This document shows, in pieces, positions 47,657 to 55,375 of a stretch of 56,449 nt of DNA; positions within the stretch are counted from its first letter, which is position 1, and each line of letters opens with the position of its first letter. The stretch is taken from the NCBI GenBank assembly GCA_030652475.1, contig JAUSAO010000008.1, positions 1 to 56,449 on the forward strand, written 5' to 3'. The DNA is from Gallionella sp. (GTDB lineage Bacteria > Pseudomonadota > Gammaproteobacteria > Burkholderiales > Gallionellaceae). The notes beneath the pieces are model-generated. The model did not search any database. It saw only the letters and a list, made by a program, of their open reading frames with translations, and was not told the origin of the DNA. The translations under genes were made by a program, and so were the position numbers.

Positions 47657-48744
47657 AAATCTGTGTTGTTACGCCGCTTTACGCGATTGCAGGTGTGCCA
47701 TTGGCGCAGCTTAGGTTCGCCCGAGCACTGGCTGGTAAAGGGCATGACGTGGATCTGATGATTGGGCATATTGATCCTGAATATCAGTTCCCGGACATGA
47801 CTGGCATCACGGTGCTGAATCTGAATCGCCGGAACGTCCGAGGCATGTTGTTTCCATTGGTGCGATATTTTTTTTCCGTTAAGCCCGATGTGATCTTTTC
47901 TGCCGAAGATCATCTGAACACGGTCGTGCAACTCGCGGCGATTATTTCACGATCGAAGGCTAAAATCAGCGGCTCATCCCGGGTGACGCCCTTTGATACC
48001 TACTCGAACGTACCGTTCACTAAACGGTGGTTTTTAAAGCACATCACGCGTGCAGTTATGTGGCGAGCGGATGTTTTGACTTGCGTGTCGAAGGATATGG
48101 TGGAGCAATACCGGAGCGTGTTCGTATTGCCGCCTCATGTTTGCGTCTACAACATCGTGGACGACAATCGTTCACGCTTGAGGATGAAGGAGGCGGTAGA
48201 TCACGAGTGGTTGCTGTGCAAGGACTCCCCGGTGCTGGTCGCGGCTGGCAGGTTGGCGTCTTGGAAGGGCTTCGCTGATTTGATTCGTGCGATGGCAGTG
48301 CTTTCCCGACGAAGGCGAGTCCGGTTGCTGATTCTGGGGGACGGCCCCTTGCGGCCTGAACTTGAGGCCCTGATCGTCGAACTCAACTTGTCGGATGTGG
48401 TTAGTTTGCTTGGCTATGTCGAGAATCCACTGAAGTATTTCGTACATGCCGATGTTTTTGTGCTTTCCTCCCATGTGGAGGGGCTGCCGAATGTCCTGGT
48501 CGAGGCGATGATGTGTGGATGCACTCCCGTCTCTACGGATTGCCCAACGGGGCCGCGTGAAGTGCTTCAGGAAGGGAAATACGGCTATCTGGTTCCCATG
48601 CGGGATCCTGTCGCTATGGCTGCCGGCATTGAAAAGGCGCTGGATGGACCGATTCCAAAAGAGCGTCTCGCTGACGCGGTTCGGCCCTTTGAAGAGGCGG
48701 CGATTCTCGAAAAGCATTTCGAAGTTTTGGGTCTGGCCAAATAG
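47653..48744 (+). CDS. Family 4 glycosyltransferase
   Basis: 363-aa GT-B enzyme. AGVPLAQLRFARALAGKGHD is the acceptor-side loop, PVLVAAGRLASWKGFADLIR starts the nucleotide-binding domain near residue 194, and the E-x7-E motif lies in SSHVEGLPNVLVEAMMCGCT. The STDCPTGPREVL ending is typical of N-acetylhexosamine transferases of this group, though specificity cannot be assigned. Confidence 0.9.
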   Translation: MKICVVTPLYAIAGVPLAQLRFARALAGKGHDVDLMIGHIDPEYQFPDMTGITVLNLNRRNVRGMLFPLVRYFFSVKPDVIFSAEDHLNTVVQLAAIISRSKAKISGSSRVTPFDTYSNVPFTKRWFLKHITRAVMWRADVLTCVSKDMVEQYRSVFVLPPHVCVYNIVDDNRSRLRMKEAVDHEWLLCKDSPVLVAAGRLASWKGFADLIRAMAVLSRRRRVRLLILGDGPLRPELEALIVELNLSDVVSLLGYVENPLKYFVHADVFVLSSHVEGLPNVLVEAMMCGCTPVSTDCPTGPREVLQEGKYGYLVPMRDPVAMAAGIEKALDGPIPKERLADAVRPFEEAAILEKHFEVLGLAK

Positions 48745-48768
48745 TGTAGATCGCATAGGGATAATACT

Positions 48769-49881
48769 TTGAAAATTGGACTAAATGCGACATGCATTAA
48801 TGATAGGCCGTCCGGTGCCAAGCAAAGGTTTATTGGCATAAACCGCGAGTTAGTCAAGCGCCTTCCTGATGCTGAGTTTGTTATTTATGAACCTGACGAT
48901 TGTCGTGTTGCTTCATGGTTCAACGGGGCATCTAATGTGTCCGCTAGGCACACACCACTTCCCAGTGAGGGTCGCGCACGGAGGTTCATCGGCGGTTTGC
49001 AATATTGGCGCTCGGCTCTGTCACGGGAGGGTTTTGACATTTTCGAGGGTTTTAATTTACCACTTGTTAAGGCTACGACTGGTCAAACTCTATTGACGAT
49101 TCACGACATTCGAGGATTGCGCCCAGAATCTAGAGCATGGGAGCGTGCGGTGTTCAAGTCGGTGCTTTCAAGGTCGCTGAAGGCAGCCGATCATGTGATC
49201 ACGGTTTCAGAGTCCATGAGAAAGGAAATTCTCAGCTTTTATCCGGATGTGCCAATTTCTGTGATCTACAATGGATTGGATGCTAACGAATTTGATCGTG
49301 TTTCGGCCGCCGATCTGCAAGAGTTTAGACGCAAGTTCGCGCTTCCTGAGGAGTTTGTGCTGGCGGTTGGACACTTTGAAAGTAGAAAGAACTACCTTCG
49401 CCTAATCGATGCGATCGCTCTGCTTCGAGACCGTGGACGTTCTTGCTCTCTACTGATTGTTGGCAATGATAGCGGTGAACGTAAGGCGGTCGAAGAAAGG
49501 GTTGCGTCTGTGAATTTAGCTGGCAGTGTTAAGATTTTGAGTGGTATCAGTGATTTAGAGGTTCGCTGTGCGTATAAGCTGTGCAGCCTGTTTGTATTCC
49601 CTTCCAGCTACGAGGGATTTGGCATACCGATTCTTGAGGCCATGGCAGCGGGACGCCCGATTGTCCTCAGCGATATACCTGTCTTTCGTGAGATCACACA
49701 GAACAGTGGGGTTTATTTTCCGCACCACGATGTTGAGTTGATGGCGCTTGCGATCGAAAAGATACTTACATCGAGCAGTGAACGCGCGCGCTTGGTCGAA
49801 TATGGCAACAACCGAATCCAATCATTCAGTTATCAGAGTTTGGCTGCACAGGTGGAAAATTTGTATAGGGCAGTGCTGTAA
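48769..49881 (+). CDS. Family 4 glycosyltransferase
   Basis: 370-aa GT-B enzyme. The TTG start at 48769 gives MKIGLNATCINDRPSGAKQR. The donor-site motif is SLFVFPSSYEGFGIPILEAM near residue 280, with FVLAVGHFESRKNYLRLIDA before it, a pattern of mannosyl/rhamnosyl-type transferases. It follows the previous transferase by 24 bases; 64 bases separate it from asnB. Confidence 0.9.
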   Translation: MKIGLNATCINDRPSGAKQRFIGINRELVKRLPDAEFVIYEPDDCRVASWFNGASNVSARHTPLPSEGRARRFIGGLQYWRSALSREGFDIFEGFNLPLVKATTGQTLLTIHDIRGLRPESRAWERAVFKSVLSRSLKAADHVITVSESMRKEILSFYPDVPISVIYNGLDANEFDRVSAADLQEFRRKFALPEEFVLAVGHFESRKNYLRLIDAIALLRDRGRSCSLLIVGNDSGERKAVEERVASVNLAGSVKILSGISDLEVRCAYKLCSLFVFPSSYEGFGIPILEAMAAGRPIVLSDIPVFREITQNSGVYFPHHDVELMALAIEKILTSSSERARLVEYGNNRIQSFSYQSLAAQVENLYRAVL

Positions 49882-49945
49882 TGCGTCCCACAGTTTGATT
49901 GACGTGGTTGCGGGTTGTGCGAGAAAAATTGGATGGAGGTGGTGC

Positions 49946-51943
49946 ATGTGCGGACTAACTGGATTTTGGCAACCCAGAGATTTCTCTGCAGATGCTGCGG
50001 AAGTGGTTGCAGAAAAAATGGCGGAACGCATTGCGCATCGTGGCCCAGATGACATGGGTGTGTGGGTGGATGAAGCTGCCGGTATTGCGCTGGCACATCG
50101 ACGCTTGTCTATACTTGACCTGTCGCCGGCGGGACATCAGCCTATGGTGTCAGCCAGCGGGCGATATGTGATTGCGTTCAATGGGGAGATATACAACCAT
50201 ATCGAGATGCGAAAGGAGCTGGAGCAAATCCCCCCCAGCCCCCCTTTGACAAAGTGGGGAGAAGTTATTCCGTTATGGCGCGGCCATTCCGATACCGAGA
50301 CGCTGCTGGCAGGCTTCGAAGTCTGGGGTATTGAAGCGACCCTTAAAAAGACCGTCGGCATGTTCGCCATCGCGCTGTGGGATCGCAGCGAACGCGTGCT
50401 GACACTGGCGCGCGACCGTATCGGTGAAAAGCCGCTTTACTATGGCTTTCAGAATGATACGTTTGTGTTTGGTTCTGAACTGAAAGCACTTAAAGCACAT
50501 CCGGATTTCGTGGGTGAAATCGACCGGGATGTGATCTGTTTATATCTGCGTCATTGCACTATTCCCGCGCCGTATTCAATTTACAAAGGCATTAAGAAAC
50601 TTTTGCCCGGCACTTATCTTCAGTTGCCGTTTGGCCGTGATGTTGACGCATTGCGTGCTGCCAGCCCTAAAGTTTATTGGAGCTTGGCGGAGGTTGCTAC
50701 GCAAGGAGTGGCAGACCCCTTCGCTGGCAGTGATGCGGATGCGATTGCGGCGCTGGATAGTCAATTAAAACAATCCATCGGTTTGCAGATGATGGCGGAT
50801 GTGCCGCTGGGGGCGTTTTTATCGGGCGGAGTGGATTCTTCTACTGTGGTTGCCTTGATGCAGGCGCAATCTGCTCGTCCGGTCAAGACGTTTTCGATCG
50901 GGTTTGATGAGCAAGGTTACAATGAAGCCGGCTATGCCAAGGCAGTCGCACAGCATCTGGGGACGGAGCACACGGAGCTTTATGTATCGTCCGCAGAGGC
51001 CATGCAGGTGATTCCAATGCTAGGCCGGATGTATGACGAGCCATTCGCCGATTCGTCGCAGATTCCGACTTTTTTAGTGGCGCAGATGGCCCGGCAGCAT
51101 GTGGCGGTATCGTTGTCGGGTGATGCCGGGGATGAATTGTTCTGCGGTTATAACCGCTATGCGCTGGCAGATACTTGGGCTCGGATCGAGAAGGTACCAT
51201 TTGGGTTTAGAAGAGTGGCCGGTCGGTTGATCAAATCAGTTGCGCCAAGCACTCTGGACGCGTTTTTTAAACAAGCAGCTAATTTCGTAACCTTGCCCGT
51301 TAATATGGGCGAGAAGCTGGGCAAGCTGGCTGCCCGCCTGATAAGTGTGGATGGTGTTGACGAGCTTTACTATAGCCTGGTTTCTGAAATTGATCATTCG
51401 GAACAAGTGGTGATTGGTGGTCAGGAGCCAGCGGCCTGGTTGACGGAAGTGGGAATTAAGTCGTCTTTTGATGATGCAAAGTTGCACATGATGTTTATGG
51501 ATGCGATGACCTATTTGCCGGATGATATTTTGGTCAAGGTTGATCGGGCTGCGATGGCGAACAGCCTGGAGACGCGCGTACCTTTACTGGATCATCGTGT
51601 GGTTGAGTTGGCTTGGTCGCTACCCATGTCGATGAAAATTCGCGATGGAAAAAGCAAGTGGATATTACGCCAGGTGTTATATCAATATGTACCAAAACAA
51701 TTGATTGAACGACCAAAGGCAGGCTTTGGCATTCCGTTGGGCGATTGGCTGCGCGGCCCGCTTAGAGAATGGGTAGAAGGTTTGCTGGATGAGCGTCGCT
51801 TGCAGCAAGAAGGCTATTTTAATGTTCAGTTTGTTCGTGCAATATGGCAGGCGCATCTTGCAGGAAAGCGGAATAACCAAGCTTTGCTCTGGAATCTATT
51901 GATGTTTCAAGAGTGGCTGGAAGAGCAAAAGAGGGTGGCCTGA
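49946..51943 (+). CDS. asnB: AsnB-like glutamine amidotransferase for glycan amidation
   Basis: 665-aa protein with an N-terminal class II glutaminase (Cys2 in MCGLTGFW, AHRRLSILDLSPAGHQPM) and a C-terminal synthetase domain (LSGGVDSSTVVALMQ near residue 293, SLSGDAGDELFCGYNRYA). GGAGGTGG precedes ATG 49946, so the upstream part of the long frame is excluded. In O-antigen loci such enzymes (WbpS-like) amidate uronic acids, which fits the UDP-GalNAcA genes upstream. Residues about 95-109 come from a repeat inserted in frame. True asparagine synthesis is possible too. Confidence 0.9.
   Translation: MCGLTGFWQPRDFSADAAEVVAEKMAERIAHRGPDDMGVWVDEAAGIALAHRRLSILDLSPAGHQPMVSASGRYVIAFNGEIYNHIEMRKELEQIPPSPPLTKWGEVIPLWRGHSDTETLLAGFEVWGIEATLKKTVGMFAIALWDRSERVLTLARDRIGEKPLYYGFQNDTFVFGSELKALKAHPDFVGEIDRDVICLYLRHCTIPAPYSIYKGIKKLLPGTYLQLPFGRDVDALRAASPKVYWSLAEVATQGVADPFAGSDADAIAALDSQLKQSIGLQMMADVPLGAFLSGGVDSSTVVALMQAQSARPVKTFSIGFDEQGYNEAGYAKAVAQHLGTEHTELYVSSAEAMQVIPMLGRMYDEPFADSSQIPTFLVAQMARQHVAVSLSGDAGDELFCGYNRYALADTWARIEKVPFGFRRVAGRLIKSVAPSTLDAFFKQAANFVTLPVNMGEKLGKLAARLISVDGVDELYYSLVSEIDHSEQVVIGGQEPAAWLTEVGIKSSFDDAKLHMMFMDAMTYLPDDILVKVDRAAMANSLETRVPLLDHRVVELAWSLPMSMKIRDGKSKWILRQVLYQYVPKQLIERPKAGFGIPLGDWLRGPLREWVEGLLDERRLQQEGYFNVQFVRAIWQAHLAGKRNNQALLWNLLMFQEWLEEQKRVA
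50228..50272. repeat. C-rich interspersed repeat inserted in frame in asnB
   Basis: ATCCCCCCCAGCCCCCCTTT followed by GACAAAGTGGGGAGAAGTTA resembles a widespread bacterial repeat with CCCCCTTTG/CAAAGGGGG arms. It encodes IPPSPPLTKWGEVIP between RKELEQ and the family motif RGHSDTETLLAGFE. Confidence 0.7.
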
Positions 51944-53013
51944 TGTTTGTTTATTGGTTGATATTTTTATTCCCAGCCTGGCTGGCTGTCACCCGGTTAC
52001 GGCCGGTGCAAAGCCAGGCTGCCCGCTGGTCAGGTTCATGGCATGCGGTTTTTTGGCTGTTGGTTTTGGCGATAGGTTTGCGCTACGAGGTGGGGGGTGA
52101 TTGGGTTAATTATCTCGATGCCATCAAGATGGTTGCAAATGTGCCTTTGCAACAAGCGCTCAGCCAGGGAGATCCGGCCTACAGTCTGCTGAACTGGCTC
52201 GCCGTCGAGACCGGGCTGGGGATTTACTTTACTAATACCGTATGTGCGGCGTTATTCGCCTGGGGGTTGCTCGTATTTTGTCGCGCACAGCCGCGCCCCT
52301 GGCTGGCACTGGTGGTGGCTGTGCCTTATATGGTGACGGTAGTGGCCATGGGTTACACTCGACAAGGTATCGCCATTGGCTTGGCTATGCTGGGGTTGGT
52401 GGCGTTGGCTGATCGTAAGACGCTACGCTTTGTGATGTTTGTGGCGCTGGCGGCGACGTTTCATAAGTCCGCCGTGATCTTGATGCCGCTGGCTATTTTG
52501 GCCGGTACCAAACGTAAAATTTGGACGGCTTTCTGGGTGGGCTTGTCTAGTGTGCTGTTTTTTGTGTTGCTGCTGCAGGACTCGGTGGATGCGCTTAAAT
52601 CTGGTTATATCGAGGCTGAATACCAATCGCAGGGGGCGGGATTGCGCTTGGCCATGAATGCTGTACCGGCGATACTGTTTTTGTTGTTCCGCCGAAAGTT
52701 TGTGATGCCACAGACTGAGCGCACGTTCTGGACATGGATGTCACTGGGGGCGCTGGGCTTTGTGGTACTGCTGGTGGTGTCGCCTTCTTCCACGGCGGTG
52801 GACCGCTTGGCTTTGTACTGGATCCCATTGCAATTGTTTGTGCTGTCACGCCTGCCCAATGCGATAGGCAAGCCAAATGGTTTGAATAGCATGTTGGTGA
52901 ACGGGGTGGTGGCCTATAGTGCGGTGGTGCTGTTCGTCTGGCTATTTTTTGCCACCCATGCCGAATATTGGCTACCTTATCAGTTTTACCCTTGGGTGTG
53001 GCTTTTCAAATGA
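51943..53013 (+). CDS. EpsG-family polysaccharide polymerase (Wzy-like)
   Basis: 356-aa inner-membrane protein with about ten hydrophobic segments. LRYEVGGDWVNYLDAIKMVA near residue 45 is the hallmark of EpsG/Wzy-like proteins, and YTRQGIAIGLAMLGLVALAD and ATFHKSAVILMPLAILAG follow. It should polymerise repeat units on the periplasmic face. ATG 51943 overlaps the asnB stop. Confidence 0.85.
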   Translation: MFVYWLIFLFPAWLAVTRLRPVQSQAARWSGSWHAVFWLLVLAIGLRYEVGGDWVNYLDAIKMVANVPLQQALSQGDPAYSLLNWLAVETGLGIYFTNTVCAALFAWGLLVFCRAQPRPWLALVVAVPYMVTVVAMGYTRQGIAIGLAMLGLVALADRKTLRFVMFVALAATFHKSAVILMPLAILAGTKRKIWTAFWVGLSSVLFFVLLLQDSVDALKSGYIEAEYQSQGAGLRLAMNAVPAILFLLFRRKFVMPQTERTFWTWMSLGALGFVVLLVVSPSSTAVDRLALYWIPLQLFVLSRLPNAIGKPNGLNSMLVNGVVAYSAVVLFVWLFFATHAEYWLPYQFYPWVWLFK

Positions 53014-53035
53014 AACACCTTATGGATTCTTGCTG

Positions 53036-53125
53036 ATGAGTAAAAAACAAGCCATAAAAGCCATTTCACTCCTATGGATAGGCTCCCTTATAGGCGCAGG
53101 ATGTGCGTTCTTAACGCAAGTTTGA
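53036..53125 (+). pseudogene. Truncated flippase start (29 codons)
   Basis: MSKKQAIKAISLLWIGSLIG then AGCAFLTQV-stop reads as the first helix of a Wzx-type flippase; complete homologues continue with VLLARxLG. Nothing follows. It may be a leftover of an earlier version of the gene cluster, replaced by the flippase at 39976. Confidence 0.6.
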
Positions 53126-53154
53126 AATAGAAATGGAATTTACTTTGGTTTTCT

Positions 53155-53910
53155 ATGTTCCTGATTGAAAAAGCCGTAGCACTTCTGCTCGCGCCGCTGG
53201 GCATGGGCTTGTTGCTGGGCGTGTTGGCGCTGGCTGCCACTTCGTTGCGCTGGCGTAAGGTGGGGTTCGTGCTTGGGAGCGTGGCCGTGGCGTGGGTTTA
53301 CGCCTGGTCCACACCCTGGGTAAGCACGCAGGCGCGCGCTGCCATCGAGTCGGCTCACCCCGCTCGATTGGCCGCCGATGTGGAATTCGCCGCAGTGGCG
53401 GTAGTGTTGGGCGGCGGTGTCGAATCGCCTGTGCCGCCGTTGCGGCTGATGCCCGACCTGGGTAACGCGGCGGACAGGGTCTGGTATGCGGCCCAGCTTT
53501 ATCATGCCGGGAAGGTTAAACGCATTGTGCTCAGTGGCGGGATCGATTCCCGCCTTGGGGGTTTTTCGGAGGCAGAGGCGATGCGCGTGTTCATCCGTGA
53601 TCTGGGTGTGCCCGATGCTGCGATTTTCCTCGAAAAGGACAGTGTCAATTCTCGCCAGAATGCCATTCAGGTGGCGCACCTGCTCAGGAAATGGGGGGTA
53701 GATCGCATGGTGTTGGTGACTTCAGCGTTGCATATGCCCAGGGCAAGACGGTTGTTCGAGGCACAAGGGTTGGCGGTGATCCCGGCGGCAACAGATCATG
53801 AGGCGGTGGATACCGCGTGGGAGATTCGAAAGCTGCTGCCCGATGCCGGGGCGTTGGACGGCAGCGGCAACGCGATCAAGGAGAGGGTTGGGTTATGGCT
53901 GGGCAGGTGA
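53155..53910 (+). CDS. YdcF/ElyC-family DUF218 protein
   Basis: 251-aa protein with two N-terminal membrane segments (residues about 8-25 and 35-52) and a DUF218 domain outside. VVLGGGVES, KRIVLSGGIDSRLGGFSEAE, SVNSRQNAIQVAHLLRKWGV and LVTSALHMPRARRLFEAQGL are the family motifs. ElyC-type proteins take part in envelope biogenesis and undecaprenyl-phosphate metabolism. The placement between polymerase and transferase genes suggests a role in the same pathway; biochemical function is not known. Confidence 0.88.
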   Translation: MFLIEKAVALLLAPLGMGLLLGVLALAATSLRWRKVGFVLGSVAVAWVYAWSTPWVSTQARAAIESAHPARLAADVEFAAVAVVLGGGVESPVPPLRLMPDLGNAADRVWYAAQLYHAGKVKRIVLSGGIDSRLGGFSEAEAMRVFIRDLGVPDAAIFLEKDSVNSRQNAIQVAHLLRKWGVDRMVLVTSALHMPRARRLFEAQGLAVIPAATDHEAVDTAWEIRKLLPDAGALDGSGNAIKERVGLWLGR

Positions 53911-53960
53911 CGGCATGGTTTATGGTGTGGCATTCACGCCGGTCGGTCCGGGTCAGATAG

Positions 53961-55085
53961 ATGCCACGGAAAGTCCTGATTGCCCTGAATACTGCATGGA
54001 ATTTGGTCAATTTCCGTGCTGGGTTGATTCGCGCTTTGGTTGCCAAGGGTTATGAGGTGGTGGCAGTTGCGCCGTCTGATGAGTATGCCGCGCGCTTGGC
54101 TGAGTTGGGTTGCCGGTTTGTTGCATTGCCGATGGATAACAAGGGCACACATCCGGGGCGCGATTTGTTGTTGTTCTTTCGGTTCTTGAAGTTACTGCGT
54201 AGGGAGCGGCCCGATGTGTTCTTGGGCTACACCGTCAAGCCTAATGTCTATGGGTCGCTCGCCGCCCATGTGTTGGGTATTCCGGTGGTGAATAACATTG
54301 CCGGGTTGGGGGCGGTATTCATCCGCGATAACTGGCTTACCCGTTTGGTGCAGCTGCTTTACAAGACTGCTTTGTCGCGCTCGCACCATGTGTTTTTTCA
54401 GAATGACGAAGATTCGCTGATGTTTGTGGAGCGGGGTTTGGTTGCGGCAGATAAGGTGAGTCGGTTGCCAGGATCAGGTGTCGATCTTAATAAATTTTAC
54501 TATCAACCAGTTTTAGAGCAGGGAAATAATCAGTTTCGGTTTTTATTAGTAGCCCGAATGTTGAGGGATAAAGGGATTGGCGAGTATGTTGACGGGGCAC
54601 GTATTGTTCGAAAGAAGTATCCCAATGTAATATTTCAACTGCTTGGTTTTGTAGATGTAGAAAATCCAACTGCAATTTCTAATGGCGAAATTATTGCATG
54701 GGAAAAGGAGGGGGTCGTTGAGTATCTTGGCGCGGCAGATGATGTGAGGCCATATTTGGCAGCTGCTGATTGTGTCGTACTGCCTTCTTACAGAGAAGGT
54801 GTTCCGCGTTCCTTGCTTGAAGCTGCAGCTATTGGGCGGCCAATAATAGCAACTGATGCGGTCGGATGCCGTGATGTGGTTGATGATGGCGTAAATGGTT
54901 TGCTTTGTTGTGTGGCTGATGTTTCTGATCTTGTTGAAAAATTATTGATAATGGTCGAAATGCCTTTTGAAATGCGTGGCGCGATGGGATTGGCAGGTCG
55001 CAAAAAAGTAGAGTTGGAGTTTGATGAGCAGATTGTTATCAATTTTTATCTACGCGTTATTAAGAAAATTATTGAGTCAAGGTGA
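53961..55085 (+). CDS. Family 4 glycosyltransferase, PglA/CapM-like
   Basis: 374-aa GT-B enzyme: NTAWNLVNFRAGLIRALVAK near the start, GYTVKPNVYGSLAAHVLGIP and NNIAGLGAVFIRDNWLTRL typical of the PglA/CapM group that adds the second sugar on undecaprenyl-PP-linked N-acetylated sugars. The C-terminal half has the donor site VLPSYREGVPRSLLEAAAIG. It likely adds HexNAc to the product of the initiating transferase encoded next. Its second half is more A+T-rich than its first, hinting at recombination near 54480. Confidence 0.88.
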   Translation: MPRKVLIALNTAWNLVNFRAGLIRALVAKGYEVVAVAPSDEYAARLAELGCRFVALPMDNKGTHPGRDLLLFFRFLKLLRRERPDVFLGYTVKPNVYGSLAAHVLGIPVVNNIAGLGAVFIRDNWLTRLVQLLYKTALSRSHHVFFQNDEDSLMFVERGLVAADKVSRLPGSGVDLNKFYYQPVLEQGNNQFRFLLVARMLRDKGIGEYVDGARIVRKKYPNVIFQLLGFVDVENPTAISNGEIIAWEKEGVVEYLGAADDVRPYLAAADCVVLPSYREGVPRSLLEAAAIGRPIIATDAVGCRDVVDDGVNGLLCCVADVSDLVEKLLIMVEMPFEMRGAMGLAGRKKVELEFDEQIVINFYLRVIKKIIESR

Positions 55086-55375
55086 CTTAATAAATGTAAT
55101 CAATAGGTTATATCGCGCCCATTATGAGATGGTGCACGAGGTAATTCAACCCTCGTACCCATCCTTCTGAAATTGGCAGCAGAAACTATACCTTTTGGTC
55201 TATATACTTTCATATGGGTTGTCGTTAAGTTGTCATGCCATAACTGAACCATGATCACACTTGGCGGGTATATTTTCTTTGTATAATTGACAAATTATTT
55301 GATGGTTCAGTTGTAGCTAATGTGGTTTTAGTTTGAATTGTTCAGTGTTTCTCTAACTAATTCGGGTAATGTTTT
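55086..55375. promoter_or_regulatory. 290-base gap with a possible promoter
   Basis: A+T-rich gap between the PglA-like gene and the MraY-like gene. It contains TATAAT at 55282-55287 preceded 15 bases away by TTGGCG, and TTGACA at 55287-55292. Either could belong to a promoter for the last gene. No reading frame or other structure is convincing. Confidence 0.3.

Noticed and set aside
49748..49945. Long N-terminal extension of the asnB-like gene
   Set aside because: It overlaps the preceding glycosyltransferase; the glutaminase needs Cys right after Met, which fits ATG 49946 with a good ribosome-binding site.
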